Shown here in pieces: positions 23,405 to 36,100 of a stretch of DNA of 64,000 nucleotides (position 1 is its first letter; each line of letters opens with the position of its first letter). The position numbers were made by a program, and so were the translations under genes. The notes beneath the pieces were generated by a model, which was given only the letters and a program-made list of their open reading frames with translations, was not told where the DNA came from and searched no databases. The stretch is from Planococcus citri (lineage: Eukaryota > Arthropoda > Insecta > Hemiptera > Pseudococcidae), in the NCBI RefSeq assembly GCF_950023065.1, contig NC_088678.1, positions 47,730,580-47,794,579 of the forward strand. Reading direction: 5' to 3'.

Positions 23405-23649
23405 TACTCTCTAAATTTAAAGCAGTCAAATTTCACTGCTTAGCAGTCACGACATTTTGCCTTTTTAAAGCAGTAGTTTTTTTTACTGCAAAACAGTGAA
23501 AAATTACTGAATTGGTCAGTCAAAATGATTTTTTACTGACCAATTCAGTAATTTTTCACTGTTTTGCAGTAAAAAAAACTACTGCTTTAAAAAGGCAAAA
23601 TGTCGTGACTGCTAAGCAGTGAAATTGACTGTTTCAAATTTAGAGAGTA
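23405..23649. mobile_element. MITE, near-perfect palindrome with TA target duplication
   Basis: From CTCTCTAAATTT (23407) to AAATTTAGAGAG (23647), flanked by TA on both sides. The two halves (about 113 nt each) are reverse complements around a loop near 23520-23535, with only small differences. TA flanks suggest mobilisation by a Tc1/mariner-type transposase. There is no open frame. The arms contain smaller palindromes such as CACTGCTTAGCAGT. Confidence 0.9.
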
Positions 23650-25302
23650 GAAGTGTTTTTTTTTTAGTTTTAGTTTTTAATTGATCTCGTATTCCGGAGG
23701 CGCGCGATTTATAAGAGCTGGAAATGATGGTTTTAAACGTATTTTCTATACGTATAATAACAAAAGGTGGTGGCGGTGGCGATGGCGGATTTTCGTATAA
23801 TCCGTTATTAAAACAAGCTCGTTGGAAATTAATGCGTCGTCGTACTCGTACCTAGTATGGGTGCGCTTTGGAGACAGAAATTTTGCAGCATGACGACACA
23901 CCGAAAGAAAATATTCAATTTAATTCCATTGTAAGTTTTATTCACGCGGACTATTTAAAATCGCTTTCGTCGGTTTCGTCGCTACAAGTATTTGCATCGT
24001 GGTAAATTTCACGCTTAAACGTACCTGTTAATTGAATGCTATATATGTAAAAAAGGTACCTATCCCTCGATAAATTTGACGAAATAATGAAATATTAATC
24101 GAGCACAATTTCATGATCACGTAATTCGTTTAAAATAACTACCTACGTTGCCTAATAGCGTGCCAGGTTTTAATGGTTTTATTTCATTTTCGCGTATGCG
24201 TATACTATTGTATATTTGAAGGAAAAGGCGAGCATAAATTACGAAACTTGACGTGTGTTGGGTAATTATCGCTTTGTCCTTTTAAGAAAGTTTGTAAAAT
24301 TTTCTAAATGTACAGAAATGTCCACTTTATAGTTTGCTACCGTGTTACTGAAAAGTTTACTTTCTATTGATCTTTGCTTATAGTTTACGACTCGACCTTC
24401 CTGCTGGAAGTTTAATATGTATACGGGTTACTAGTTGAATAGAATATCACCATTGGGATACGAGAATTTTTCAATTTATTTTTATTCTAGTCCCTCGGTT
24501 CGAGATAGACTATAATTATTTGTATGAAATTGGACAGTTGTTAGAGAGCAATAAGTTTTTGACAAGGGTAATGCTAAAAAGAACTCGAGTCTTTATTTGC
24601 ATTTTTTTTTTTTTTGGAGCAAAAAATGTTAGTTAATTGGTTTCTCGAATCAACAACGTGCAGCTGAAGGAAGAGGTCTATATCTGTCAACGATGATGTT
24701 AAGAAAGGCACAGCTTGAAGTTGAAATTCGTTGAAATTTGTTGTCATTCAACCTTGAAAGTTCTCATTATCTTTGATGACGATTTTTTTTCACAGGTCTA
24801 GTCATTTTGAACGTTCAACTTTTACCAGCCTTAAAACAGCAGGTAAAAATTATCGAACTGTGAAAATCTACTCCTTTCTCTCTGGTTGGTTTGTTTTCAA
24901 GATTACCTCAATTTGTTTTTTAAAAGAAGTTAACCATTGTTGTGCGTATTTGCGAATTCATGATTTTCTTATTTCATTTGTGTGGGCAGTTAATAAGTAT
25001 ATTTATGTGATCAAAAACGAATAAAAGACGTTCAAAAACTCATTTTAAATAATTTTTGACCCTCGCTCGTCGCTTTAAAAATGTTTAAAAATACCAAAAA
25101 TTCTATGACTATGGCTTGAGATTGATATATATTTTGACAAAAAAATCTTGCTTGCAACGATTTTACGAGTTCGTTTAAAGTAATTTTTTGGGGTTTTTGG
25201 CTAGAATCAAGGCAATAAAATTTTTAAAAAATTCCATGGATTGGCCTCCTGTCCTTCAGGATTGATACTCAGACACTGTTCAGGTAACTACGTTAGTAAA
25301 GC
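23650..25302. other. No gene seen
   Basis: AT-rich. A short GGT/GGC-rich patch near 23766-23790 is simple sequence. Confidence 0.4.
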
Positions 25303-25640
25303 AGGGTGTCCACACTTCTGGAAAACCTGGAAAAGTCAGGGAATTTCAGAAATTTCGAGCAATTTTCTCTCAAAAGTCGGGGAATTTTTTGAAAGTGTTT
25401 ATTCACTTTTTTTGGCCGAAATTGCCAAAGATACCTGCTACTTTTTAAAATTGTTAGTCTTGTGCTTTTCGCCAAAAATTGCCCAAAATTCCTCGTTTTT
25501 TCAAAAATTACAAAAATGCTCGCTTTTTGGCAAAATTGTTGAAAGTGTCTGCTTTTGTATTACTTATACGACTATACGTACGTAATTCTTAGAAGTTTCA
25601 TTTTGTTCAAAAAATGTCTAAAAAGCTCACCCTTTCTCTT
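25303..25640 (+). repeat. Transposon-like end with attached 35-bp minisatellite
   Basis: CAGGGTGTCCACAC at about 25304 starts like the CAGGGTRTCTAAC termini at 50.2 and 54.5 kb. It runs into CTGGAAAACCTGGAAAAGTC and then into degenerate 35-bp units (CTTTTTGGCAAAATTGTT type). No matching opposite end was found, so it may be truncated. Confidence 0.4.
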
Positions 25641-28600
25641 GCTAAAATTGTCAATTGAGGGGAGGGTGGGTGTTTTTAATCACTAGATTATTACACCCTA
25701 CTACGTGAGAGTCTTGCTTTTTACTAAAAAATTGTTATTTTGATTTTTTTTGTATGTACTAAAAATTTACAAAATTCTTACTTTGCTGCCAAAAGTTGCG
25801 AAAAACTCTCGTTTTTTTTTTTCAATAGTTCAACTCTTCAAAATTGAAAACCAGAACAGTTTAATTTTCAATGGAATTTTTCATGCATTTAAATGTTTTT
25901 TGCTCATGTTTTGATACTTTTTAGTAATTTTTTGGTTACTTTTTCGAACTTTTTTGGCGAGCAGTTACTTTTTTTTTGAGAAAAATCGAGTCCAACAGAA
26001 ATTTCAAAATTTCTAGTCAACACTATAATGAATAAGGAATTTTCGCCTGAAAAACACGATTTTTTCGCGTAAGAGCGAAAGGAGAGGGGGTAGTCGAACT
26101 TTTTTCAGCTCTAAAATTCTGCTTTGGTCATCCAAAGATACCCTTCGGATATTTTTAAAATCCGAGCCAAGGACCGATTCATTTATCATGTATGTTTTGC
26201 ATGCTCTTTCGATTTAGCCTTGTCTAGTTCAAAAATTTTCCTTCCAGTTGAAATACCTCTTTTGTTAGGAGCTATTTAGGGGACCCCTCTCCACAATTTT
26301 CCCGCAACAAGAGCTTGGCTATCAACGGTACATAAATAGCAACCTTTTCTCAATGTAAAGCTATTGATATCATCGTGAGAATACAAATATTTGATGAATG
26401 ATTAGGTACGCGCAGCTATTTCAATTCTCTCATTAACTAAAAACGCCTATTTTCTTCGTCCTCGACGTTCATGTATAAAAAAAATGAAAACCTTGTCTAG
26501 GTACAAATAAAGCCAGGCCAAAGAACGCGATAAAAGATTGAGCAATTTTCGAAACAACAGCAGTAAGAAGGGAGGGAGGGACGACGAATTCGGTTAAATA
26601 TATCAAATGTAACATTTACCAATACCCAGTTTTATTCAATTGATAAAAACCGAAACACGAAAAGAATTATCAAACGAAATGCATGATATTTTTTCACATA
26701 AAATTTCCAATTTATAACCACACAACCTCGTCCATTACTTCGATGGTTTCCGTGTTTGGGAAAAAAACACTCGCAACATAAAGCATATTCCATTTCTGAA
26801 AGAAAGGGAAACAGAGAGAGAGAGAGAGAGAGAAAAAAAGGAAAAACGCAAAAAATCGCACTTGTATTTCTCAATTATAATCTAGAAAAAGCGCGAGTTT
26901 TGTACATTGAAATCACAACCGTAACCGAGCAACGTTAAAAACATTATTTTCAAAAATCGAAACGCTTCCATTTTTTTCCAAAAAAAAAAAGAAGAGGAAA
27001 AAAACTAACAACACAAAAACAAACAAACATATATACACGCAACACGCTAGGCGGGTTCTCATTTTTCAAATAAAAACAACATTATCACGAGCTAAACCGT
27101 CGGGTGATAAGGTTATTACATTATTATTCTGAGCACTGTATTACCCCGATAGCACTTTCCAGATGCCGACACGTCTGAAATGGAACAGCTTAAACAAATC
27201 CGAAAGGATATTGTTCATTTTGTAATATTGACACAAAAACCTAAGACCTAAGCGAAATTCAACATCGAATGGATTTCAGATACGGTAATATCACTCTGAA
27301 GTTATTATTTCCCTTGAGAATCGTACTTCAATTGGCTCGCGCCGTATCCATGAAAAAAACAACTCCCGTCATTAATTTTAAATTCGCAGTAAATCGTTTA
27401 TCGGCATTTTTACCCGGCTTTTTCTCATCACCCTGCTCCTATTCCGGCTCCGTCGCGTTGCAGTCTGCTCAACCACCCTGTAGAATGGATAATTTCCTAA
27501 GTACGAAATGTCAGCCGCTTAAATCTTATCTTCGTGTAAGTACTTATGATCTGCCAAGCCGAGGGAAATTTTTCCAGCATTTTTGTAAAGTATAATAACG
27601 CAACGACCGTCCCGAGTGAATAATCAATCCTAAAAACGTAAGAAAAAAAATTTTCAGCCTATTTGGCCGCATTTAGGTGGACATCGAGAGACCAAAAAAA
27701 AAAAAAGGAAAAAAAAGAAAGGAAAATACGGCGCGGGAAGAAAGAAAATACGCGAAGTTAACGGTTAAAACATAAATTCGCGCGTATTTATCCATACAGC
27801 CAAACTTTCTTGGCATTAGAGTCGGTCTGTAAAGTTGTTTGGACGAATTTTCTCGCAGTTGCTGTTTGCTGTTTCATTAAATTTTAACCGAACGAGAAGC
27901 GTGTAACAAACCTCGACTTCCTTCGCTTTTAAAAAAGGATTAAAATCACGCATCGAGATGCTACGAGCCTCTCATTCAGCTTACTAGAATTTTATTAACA
28001 CAATAAACATAGTAGCTTTAGCTTCACTTTTCTATACTCGTATACATTTCACACTCTCGTATAACGTTCAACTTTAAATCTTCGCCAGTTTAAATTATTT
28101 ATCATTTTGCTCAATTCCCTCCTCGTAAGTATAGAGAATGTATCGGTAGATGATGAGAATTTATTTTAATTACATTTTCAATTTTCCATTTTATCGTGCT
28201 AATGGATTATCTACAATTTTAATAAATTAATTGTGGTTTTTTCCGAGTAATGTAGTTTGTTGTAGGTGATTGTGATTTTTTTTTAATCAAGATGACTGTA
28301 ATTATTTTTTTTAATTGTTAAAATGGATTGATTTTTTTACTTCGGTTTTGTTTCTGCTTTGCTTTTTGCGAAATCAACTATTCTTTCTGAATTTTATCAC
28401 TCCTCTAAATCATCTCCTGTATGAGAAAATTTACCTCGAAAACAATCACAACTGGCAGACACATTTTTGGATCACTCGAAAAAAAAAAAATTGTAATGCA
28501 CCATCGAGCCACATTTTAGGTGCTGAATTTTATTTTTCAATTTTTGGAATAGTTTTGAAAATTTAAATTCAGTGACTATAAGTAAAAATTGGATCAAATT

Positions 28601-31600
28601 AAAGTACTAGTAGAAAATGAATATGATACCCTATTTTTGCTTTCTCAAATCGATTGGCGATGACTGCGAGCCATTTTGAAGCCTCTAGTAGATTTTTGAA
28701 TTTTCCATTCATAGAAAAATCTCCTCAAAAAGAATCAAAATGAAATTCAGAATTTATAAACTTGGATTCACCGTCTTTGTGATCCTTCTGATTGATTTAG
28801 ATACAAATTTTGAAAATTCATTTCGGTTAGTTCAAATTAATTCAATTTTTTTTTCAAGAATTGAAAAATTCAGTAATCCCCTGAAGGCTCTTGAATAGCT
28901 CGAAAGAATTAGTAATTGATTTTAGAAACCAACAACGAAGTATTAATCCAATTTTAGCTGTTTATGGATGAGGAATTTCCCTCCTTTTTTCAAAAATTTT
29001 GAATTTGAACTAATAAGAACAGATTTTGAAAAATTGTGACTTGCTAAATCGACTGAGAAAGTTGTAAAAAATCAAATCCAAGTTTATAGGTAATTGTCGA
29101 AGTTCATTTCGACCCTTTTTATGGCAATTTTATAAAAAATATACAAAATTCAGAAATTCACTGTCTGTAGTTTAATTCCATCAAATTTTTTTTCAGAGGA
29201 ATGGGTCTAATCTGATTATTTTAAAATTCGCCAAAAATTTTAAAATGAAATTCAGCGTTTGAGATTTGGCCTGGTGGTGTACTTTGAGGGTTATTTCAAT
29301 TCTTTGGTCCAAATTTTTTTTGGGTGAATTGTGAGACCTCCGGAATATGTTTTCTTTGCCTTCTTTCGCATTATACGTCTAAAATAGAACAGAGTGAGAA
29401 CCCCTGAGTTTAACGTAAAAACCTAATCTTTTGATTTTTTTTTATCAGATTAGAAAGTTTATTTTTTAATTACACGATTTTTAATGTGTTTCAAAAATAT
29501 TGGCAATCGTGATACGTCAACAGAAAAAAATATTTGATTCGACTGGGAACAATAAACACAAAACAAATTTTGATGCTTCAAAGTTTTTATTTTGAAACTG
29601 CTTTTATTTGTCTTTAAAATTGTCATTTAGAAAATATCTAAAAGTTATTTTCAATGGTTCTTAAATGAATTTTGGTGCATACATCAGTGTGTTTAATGAC
29701 TCCTCCAGGTCCTACATTCGACAAAGTGGTACTAAAATCTTGGGAGTACTGGACGAATCCTGCATTTGGACTCAAATTACCGCATCAACTATGAAAGTAT
29801 TAAACATTCTTTAAAAATTCATTGTTTCTCTAATTAATTTATTGTTCAAGAGTGAATTAAAATTTTAAGGTCACATCTTTTGAATGAATGTACTAACTAA
29901 ACTGAAAATGAAATTCTAAAAATTCATAATTTTGAGTGGAAGGGTGGGGGGTGGGGGTGGTAAAAATATTCTCGCATCTTATGGACCCATTCAGTATCGC
30001 ATGTAAAAATTTCGAAAAAATCTTGTAAAAATTCTGTCTTTTGGGTTTTGAGAATTGAGATATTGCTGGAAAGAAGAATTAGGGAATCCCGTACTACATT
30101 TTTTTTGAATTTGAGGACGATTTTCTGATTCTCACTGAAATTTGAAGGCTTGATTAAGTTTGATGAATTTCCTGCGATTAATGATTTCCTGTAAATTTTA
30201 AACCTAACAGATTTATTTTTTTTTACAGTTTTGAGGTAATTCTTTTGATTTGAAATTAATTTTGAATTAATTTCCAAACAATTTTTTCTATGATCTACCG
30301 ACAAATTTTTCATATTACGAGTTCTGGCCTTCAAATAATTTTAGAAAGATTCGCTCGTGATTTTAGAAATGTTCTTTAATAGGTATGAAATAGTTTGGCG
30401 GACGATGGTGAATAGATTTCCTCCAAATTCTATTCATTTCGAGAGAATTTCTATGCCATTTTCAAACAAAAATTATAGATATTTGTTCTTTCATGACCTT
30501 GTAGAGCAATTTCTTAATTTTGGATCGATTCCTGATTGAATCTTGAACGATTATTGATGGATTTTTGAACAATTTTTTGACAGCGAAAAAACATTGACAA
30601 AGAGATAAAAAGTAATTTCCAACATTTCAAATTTGAAGGAGGTAGATGAATCGAAACCTTGAAATAATTTGAATATCGCTCCGTAGGTCATCGCAAAATA
30701 CTCCATTTCTACCCACACGATCTTGTTTAGTATTCTGTTGTAGGTTAATTCATCTCTTTTAAATTGTTATACATTCATTATGTCACGCTGCTTCTATACC
30801 AACTACGAGTACACCGATCAGTTTAAAGACTGTTTTATAATCCTAATCCATGCACACGTGAAACCTTATCTAGGTGGATGGTAGGTATAAAAAAAAGAAC
30901 AATTAGAATACTCGATACAGCTTCCATTTGTTATCTGCCCATAGAGAATATTGTATCTCGTGTGGGGGCTTTTCGATCCTGAAACTGGTTTAACTCGAGG
31001 CGCAACCGGCCATTTATTGAAATAAATTCGTTCATAAATTCAAAATAATTCGTTTTATTCGGATTTGACGGCGCGAGAAATGGTGAACCGACACGCCGAC
31101 CTATTATGTCAAAATACACGCCGTGTTATTGAATGTGACAGCGGCGTGTTTGCGAAAGGTTTAAATCTACCCAATTAACAACAATTAATCGAATAGCATC
31201 GTTGACGTGAATTCTTGCCGTTGCCGTGGTACATACAATACTTCTACAATCTACATGCATAAATAAGTAATATAAGAGGGAACAAAGTTGTTTTATTATA
31301 AGTACATAAATAATAGTACAGTAACATCATACTGTGTATACTGTCGTAATTTGTTTATGATACGTTTTATCAGTGATTCTAGGTTAGGCTGTGTTTTTAA
31401 ACGCGTGGTCTATTTAAAGGCATTGGGGTTTATTACTTTTATACAAGTACATAGTACGCGTTTTAATTACAGCTTTAAAAGTGTACCTATACAAATAGTG
31501 CGTCTTTACGATGAAATGCACTCGAATGAAAGATGAAAATTACGCAGAACGGATTGAAATTTCTTTTTTCTCTCTTTTTTTTTCTTTTGCAAAAAAGTGC

Positions 31601-32076
31601 ACCTACACTTATATCAGTGTATATACAAGTCTTGGTTTTTTTTCCTTTCAACTACATATGTATACCTACAAATCGTACGCGTATTTTTGAAGAAAAAAAA
31701 ATTCTATTCATATTAAAGTGGTGCGCTGGAATTGCGAGAAACTGAAACCAAGGTTATTTTATTACACGCGTTTTATAGTGATTGAAGAATTTCATCGCGC
31801 TTTGGAATTTATCGCATTTTATGTACATTTGTTGGTAATTAAACGTATGACAACGTAATTAATGCTAGTATTTTTCTTTTTACGGTTTTTACCTTCGTAC
31901 TGTGCGTGTAATTTGCATTTTTCTCCATATTATTGTGATGAAAAGTAAACGAGAAATATGTTACATTTTTCCTCTTAAATGAAGAAAAAAAATGGGATGA
32001 AATTAAAAAGGAAGTTGGTTCTTTTCTTAGGTTTAAAAAGTTGAGTTTTGTTGGAAATTATCGATGATGATGTTTT
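25641..32076. other. No gene seen; simple repeats
   Basis: AT-rich. It contains a (GA)n run (about 26814-26833) and A-rich tracts near 26980 and 27690. Reading frames up to 136 codons have no recognisable domains. Segments near 28650-29250 have faint resemblance to the 10-kb repeat family. Confidence 0.45.
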
Positions 32077-34685
32077 TCAAATTCAAATTCTTTATTTGAG
32101 ATACATGCGGCAGCATTGCTGCCATCGTATCAAGTTAAACATGTAAGTACATAGAATACAAATTTCAGCTTTAAAATATAGGGTAAAAAAAAAAAAAAAA
32201 AAAAACTAGATTAAAACATGAAAGATGAAGATTTAAAACTATGGGTACATAAAATCTACTCCAGGTTATTTCAAAAAATTTGAACTCTTATTGATCCGTG
32301 GAGCTGAGATATTCTTCCAGGGTATAATAAGCCCTAGTTATCAGCCATTCTTTCAGGACATGTTTGAATTTTTTTGCAGTTGGCTGGTTTTTTACACTCC
32401 CTGGAATCCGATTATATACTTTTGCAGCAGATGATACAGTGCTACTCTGAAGAAGTTTTGTGCGGTGGTGGGGAGTTCTGAGGTTACCTCGTGATCTGGT
32501 ACTGTATGGATGGGTAATTTTTGGAAAGGTTATAACCCCAGTATAAACCATGAGAGATATGTCCAGAATATATTGTGATATTGTAGTGAGAATTTTATTA
32601 TCAACAAAGGTGGGTCTGCATGTTTGTCTTAGAGGTAGTTTATAAATTGTTCTTATCGCACGTTTTTGTAGTGTGAGTATTTGCTTGACATAAGATGCAT
32701 TACCTCCCCAAAAAACTACCCCATAGGCCATTGTGGAGTGGAATAGTCCAAAATATGCAAGTCTGAGAGTTTTTTGATTTGTAATTTGGCGTAGCTGAAA
32801 GAGTAAAAAGTTTATAGATGACAAACAACTGGTTAATTTAGTGATGTATACATCCCATTTTAAATTGCATTGAACATCAACCCCTAAGAACTTTGCAGCA
32901 CAAGAGACATTAGGTAGAGTTGAGAGAGTTTCTGCTATCAGGTCTGCCTCCTTGGGGGTTACATTGAAAGGCACTGTTACTGTTTTTTCCAAGTTTAAGC
33001 TCATGCAATTTGCATTAAACCAGCAGATCAAGTTTTTGAGAACATGTTCTGTTTTTTTAAGCAGTGTGTCCCAGCTACCACCTTTTAAAAACATAGTTGT
33101 ATCATCTGCAAACTGGGTTAGAAGTGCATTAATGTAAGATGACAAATCGTTAACATAGAGAATGAACAATAAAGGTCCAAGTATGGAACCTTGGGGGACT
33201 CCTTTGTCTATTATTTTCTCTTCAGAAAAGGTGTAAGTCTCACCATTTTGGATTTTGACTATTTGTACCCTATTTTCGAGGAAGGATTTCAGCCAACTGT
33301 GGATTGGACCCCTTATTCCATATTTTTCCAACTTTCCCAGTAGAATTCTGTGGTTCATGGTATCAAAAGCTTTCGATAAGTCACAGAATATTGCCAATGA
33401 ATTTTCACCCTCTTGGCCAGCTTGGAGAATTTTGTTCAATAAATTGAATATTGCTTTGGTGGTGTTTTTTCCACGACGGAAGCCAAATTGTGTTTCACTT
33501 AGAATGCTGTTAGCTGATAGGAATCGTATCAGTCGATTATACAACAGACGCTCAAAAATCTTTGAGAATACTGGTGTTACAGAGATGGGCCTATAGTTGT
33601 TTAAATTTGATTTTTCTCCTTTTTTATGTACAGGGGTTACAATACTTGATTTCAAGCTTTCTGGAAATTTTCCCTGATCTATGGAGTCATTAAAAAGTTC
33701 AGCAAGTATATGAGATATGTAGCGATCAGCTTGTTTGATAATACCTACATCTAAACCATAACTATCCCTGGAGTTGGAATTTTTGAGACCTTGTATGACA
33801 TTAGAGACTTCAGCTGCAGTAGCTGGTAACACAAATATTGAGGAATCATTAGCTGGAATAAGGGATAATGGGTCCAATGTTTGAGAAGAATTAACTGTGT
33901 TATTCGCAACAGTTGCGAAATGTTGGCTGAATAACCTAGCCATATCAGCTGAGTTGGTATATTTGGTATCTTGGAATGTAATATGATCAATGGTTTGTTT
34001 GCATGGTTGATATGAGTTTATTATCTTCCATGTAGTTTAGCAGATATTATTTGAGATTGCAACTTTGTGAGAGTTTGATTCTATATTTGCCCAATTGATC
34101 AATTTTTTATATTCCTTTTGACGGAGCTTGTATTCAATTTTATCATCTTCAGACCCACCAAATTTCCAATTTGAGTAAGATTCTAATAGTCTAGTTTTTA
34201 GAGTGCGTATTTGGGTTTGAATACTATGAGGATAATGTAAGTGGTTAGGGTTATGATTTGTGTAAGTTTGTAGTGGGAAAGATAAGTTGTAGTGGTTCAA
34301 AAAAATATTTAAAAAATTAGAAAATTTTGAATTAATATCACCTATTTTCAGTGCATCCCAATTTTCAGAATCCAGAGAGTGGAAAAATTTTTCAAAATTT
34401 GTTTTAGAGAATATACGTTTTTTTAAAAGAGGTTGTTTTGCTGTATTCACAGATTTTTTGACCAGTTTCAAGGATAGGAGTACACTATTGTGATCCGATA
34501 TATGTGGTGTATCTACCCTGGAAGAAAACTCAGAATCCCTATTACAGATAAAATTATCAATACAATTTCCAAGCCTGGTGGGCTGATAACATGTCAGCTT
34601 CAGACCATGAAAACTTGGAGAAAAAAAGTCAATTTTTTTGTTGGTATTTTGAATAGCTGAACTTAGTTTATACTGTTTTAATCAC
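32077..34685 (-). mobile_element. Jockey/CR1-type non-LTR retrotransposon (LINE), 5'-truncated
   Basis: The minus strand carries, in order, the C-terminal end of an endonuclease, a linker, a reverse transcriptase, and a 3' region of about 210 bp. The 3' region ends in CTCAAATAAAG then GAATTTGAATTTGAA: a polyadenylation signal followed by a short tandem tail, as in CR1-like elements. A 21-T run (32205-32185) interrupts the 3' region. The 5' end stops abruptly near 34685 in the endonuclease, a typical result of incomplete reverse transcription. No target-site duplication was identified. Confidence 0.85.
32288..34684 (-). pseudogene. LINE ORF2 remnant: endonuclease C-terminus and reverse transcriptase, one in-frame stop
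   Basis: From about 34684 the frame reads an endonuclease tail with QPTRLGNCIDN and the catalytic SDH of APE-type endonucleases (near 34505-34490). A linker follows, then a TAA at 34039-34037. The same frame then continues without shift for 583 codons to the stop at 32288. Counting from the Met at 33943 (551 residues), the reverse transcriptase shows NYRPIS (116-121), QFGFRRG (152-158), DLSKAFD (188-194), GVPQGSILGPLLF (248-260) and the catalytic FADDT (278-282). The C-terminal domain follows. The only visible lesions are the 5' truncation and the single nonsense codon, so the copy is fairly young but inactive. The RT motifs fit the Jockey/CR1 group; the exact clade is not certain. Confidence 0.9.
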
Positions 34686-35418
34686 GTACAACGATGTCTT
34701 AATGCATTTTTTACTGAACTTACAATTAGATATTTTATTGAAATTTTATCAATTTCTAATAGTCCGATTGGAGATAAGTACAGTTTTGTTGTGATGTTTT
34801 ATGTTGTTTTTTCGAGATTTTATTCCATTTTAGTAATGTTAGGTCAATTTTATTATGATTTTGAATGATTTTTTTAGTATTTCAGATTTTTCTTTTGCGA
34901 AATTTCTCCAATGTTCAGGCATCGTAGCGGATGTCACTTTTTTCAATTTTATTTTTCAATAGAAAGAATCGTTTTTCATCCAAATCATCTTTTTATCACT
35001 CTTTTTTAAAAGATTTTATGCGAATTTTCTTTAAACAATTTCAGAATTTTAAAAACAGTTAACACAAATTTTTACTTTTCGAAACATTAATTTTTGAAAG
35101 TTTTTGCCCGAGCGAATGAACGCTGAAATAAAAAAAAATTGGTAATTTTTTTGGGTTACTTTTTTCACTGCTGAATGTCACCAAAGTCACTTTTTTTTTT
35201 AGAAAAGATTGGCTACGATGCCTGACAATGTTGCATCAACTTTTTAAATTTTCAACTGCATGCTTTTATAAAATTTCAACGAATTTCTCAAGTTTTTTTT
35301 CCAAAATTTCGTTCGATTTTGATTGCTATTGAAGCGATTTTTCAATTTTTTGCTCAAATTTCGAGATATTTTACCAACTTGAATTCGTTTTTAATGATTT
35401 TTATATAATTTTTGGTAA
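34686..35418. other. No gene seen
   Basis: T-rich sequence with no recognisable feature beyond low complexity. Confidence 0.4.
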
Positions 35419-36100
35419 TATTTGCAAAAATATTGCATACCTATGTTATATACCAACTTCAGTTATTTTCAATTATTTTCGTGACACTTCCACAAACTGA
35501 TTCTGAGCATTTTTTTGCAAAATTTCATTTCATGTTTTTTCATAATAACCATTTTTCGCCATTTTCTTATGTTTCAATATTTTAGAGATTTTTTGAGATG
35601 TTTGCTCAAATTGCGATATTATCGTCGGTTTTTCAATTTTGGTGATACTTACTTGATGCAATTTCTTGCAAAATTTTACCTAGGTATATATTTTTGTAAT
35701 TTATTCTATCAATTTTTCATTATTTTACACTTTTTTGGATATTTTAAGAGTTTTTTGTGATATTTGCTAAAATACTGCATTTATGTTTTATTAACTTCAG
35801 TCATTTTCAATTAATTTTGCGACACTTTCACAAATTTTTGAGCATATTTTGCAAAATTTTGCTTAATTTGGCTCATTTTTCATTAATTTTTGTAAATTTT
35901 TAGTCCCCAACTTATATGTTTGTTGAATTATTTTTATGATAGCCTACTTCATTTAATTTTGAAACTGTTTATTTCATTTTTCGTGATTGGTAGATTTTTG
36001 TGCGATATTTTGCGGGTTTTCCTTCAAATTTTAGTCGTTTTCGAGGATTTTTTTATATTCAACTTTTACTGTATTTTTCTTAAACTGTACCAAGAAGTAG
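35419..36100 (+). repeat. Degenerate tandem duplication, period about 342 bp
   Basis: TATTTGC.AAAAT..TGCAT, ACTTCAGT.ATTTTCAATTA and GACACTT.CACAAA occur in the same order from about 35419 and again from 35761. The second copy is less complete. T-rich; frames across it are short and low-complexity. Confidence 0.55.

Noticed and set aside
27269..27595. 108-codon frame with a possible splice acceptor (GCGTTGCAG) inside
   Set aside because: Composition is slightly less AT-rich but the peptide resembles nothing known and no partner exon was found.
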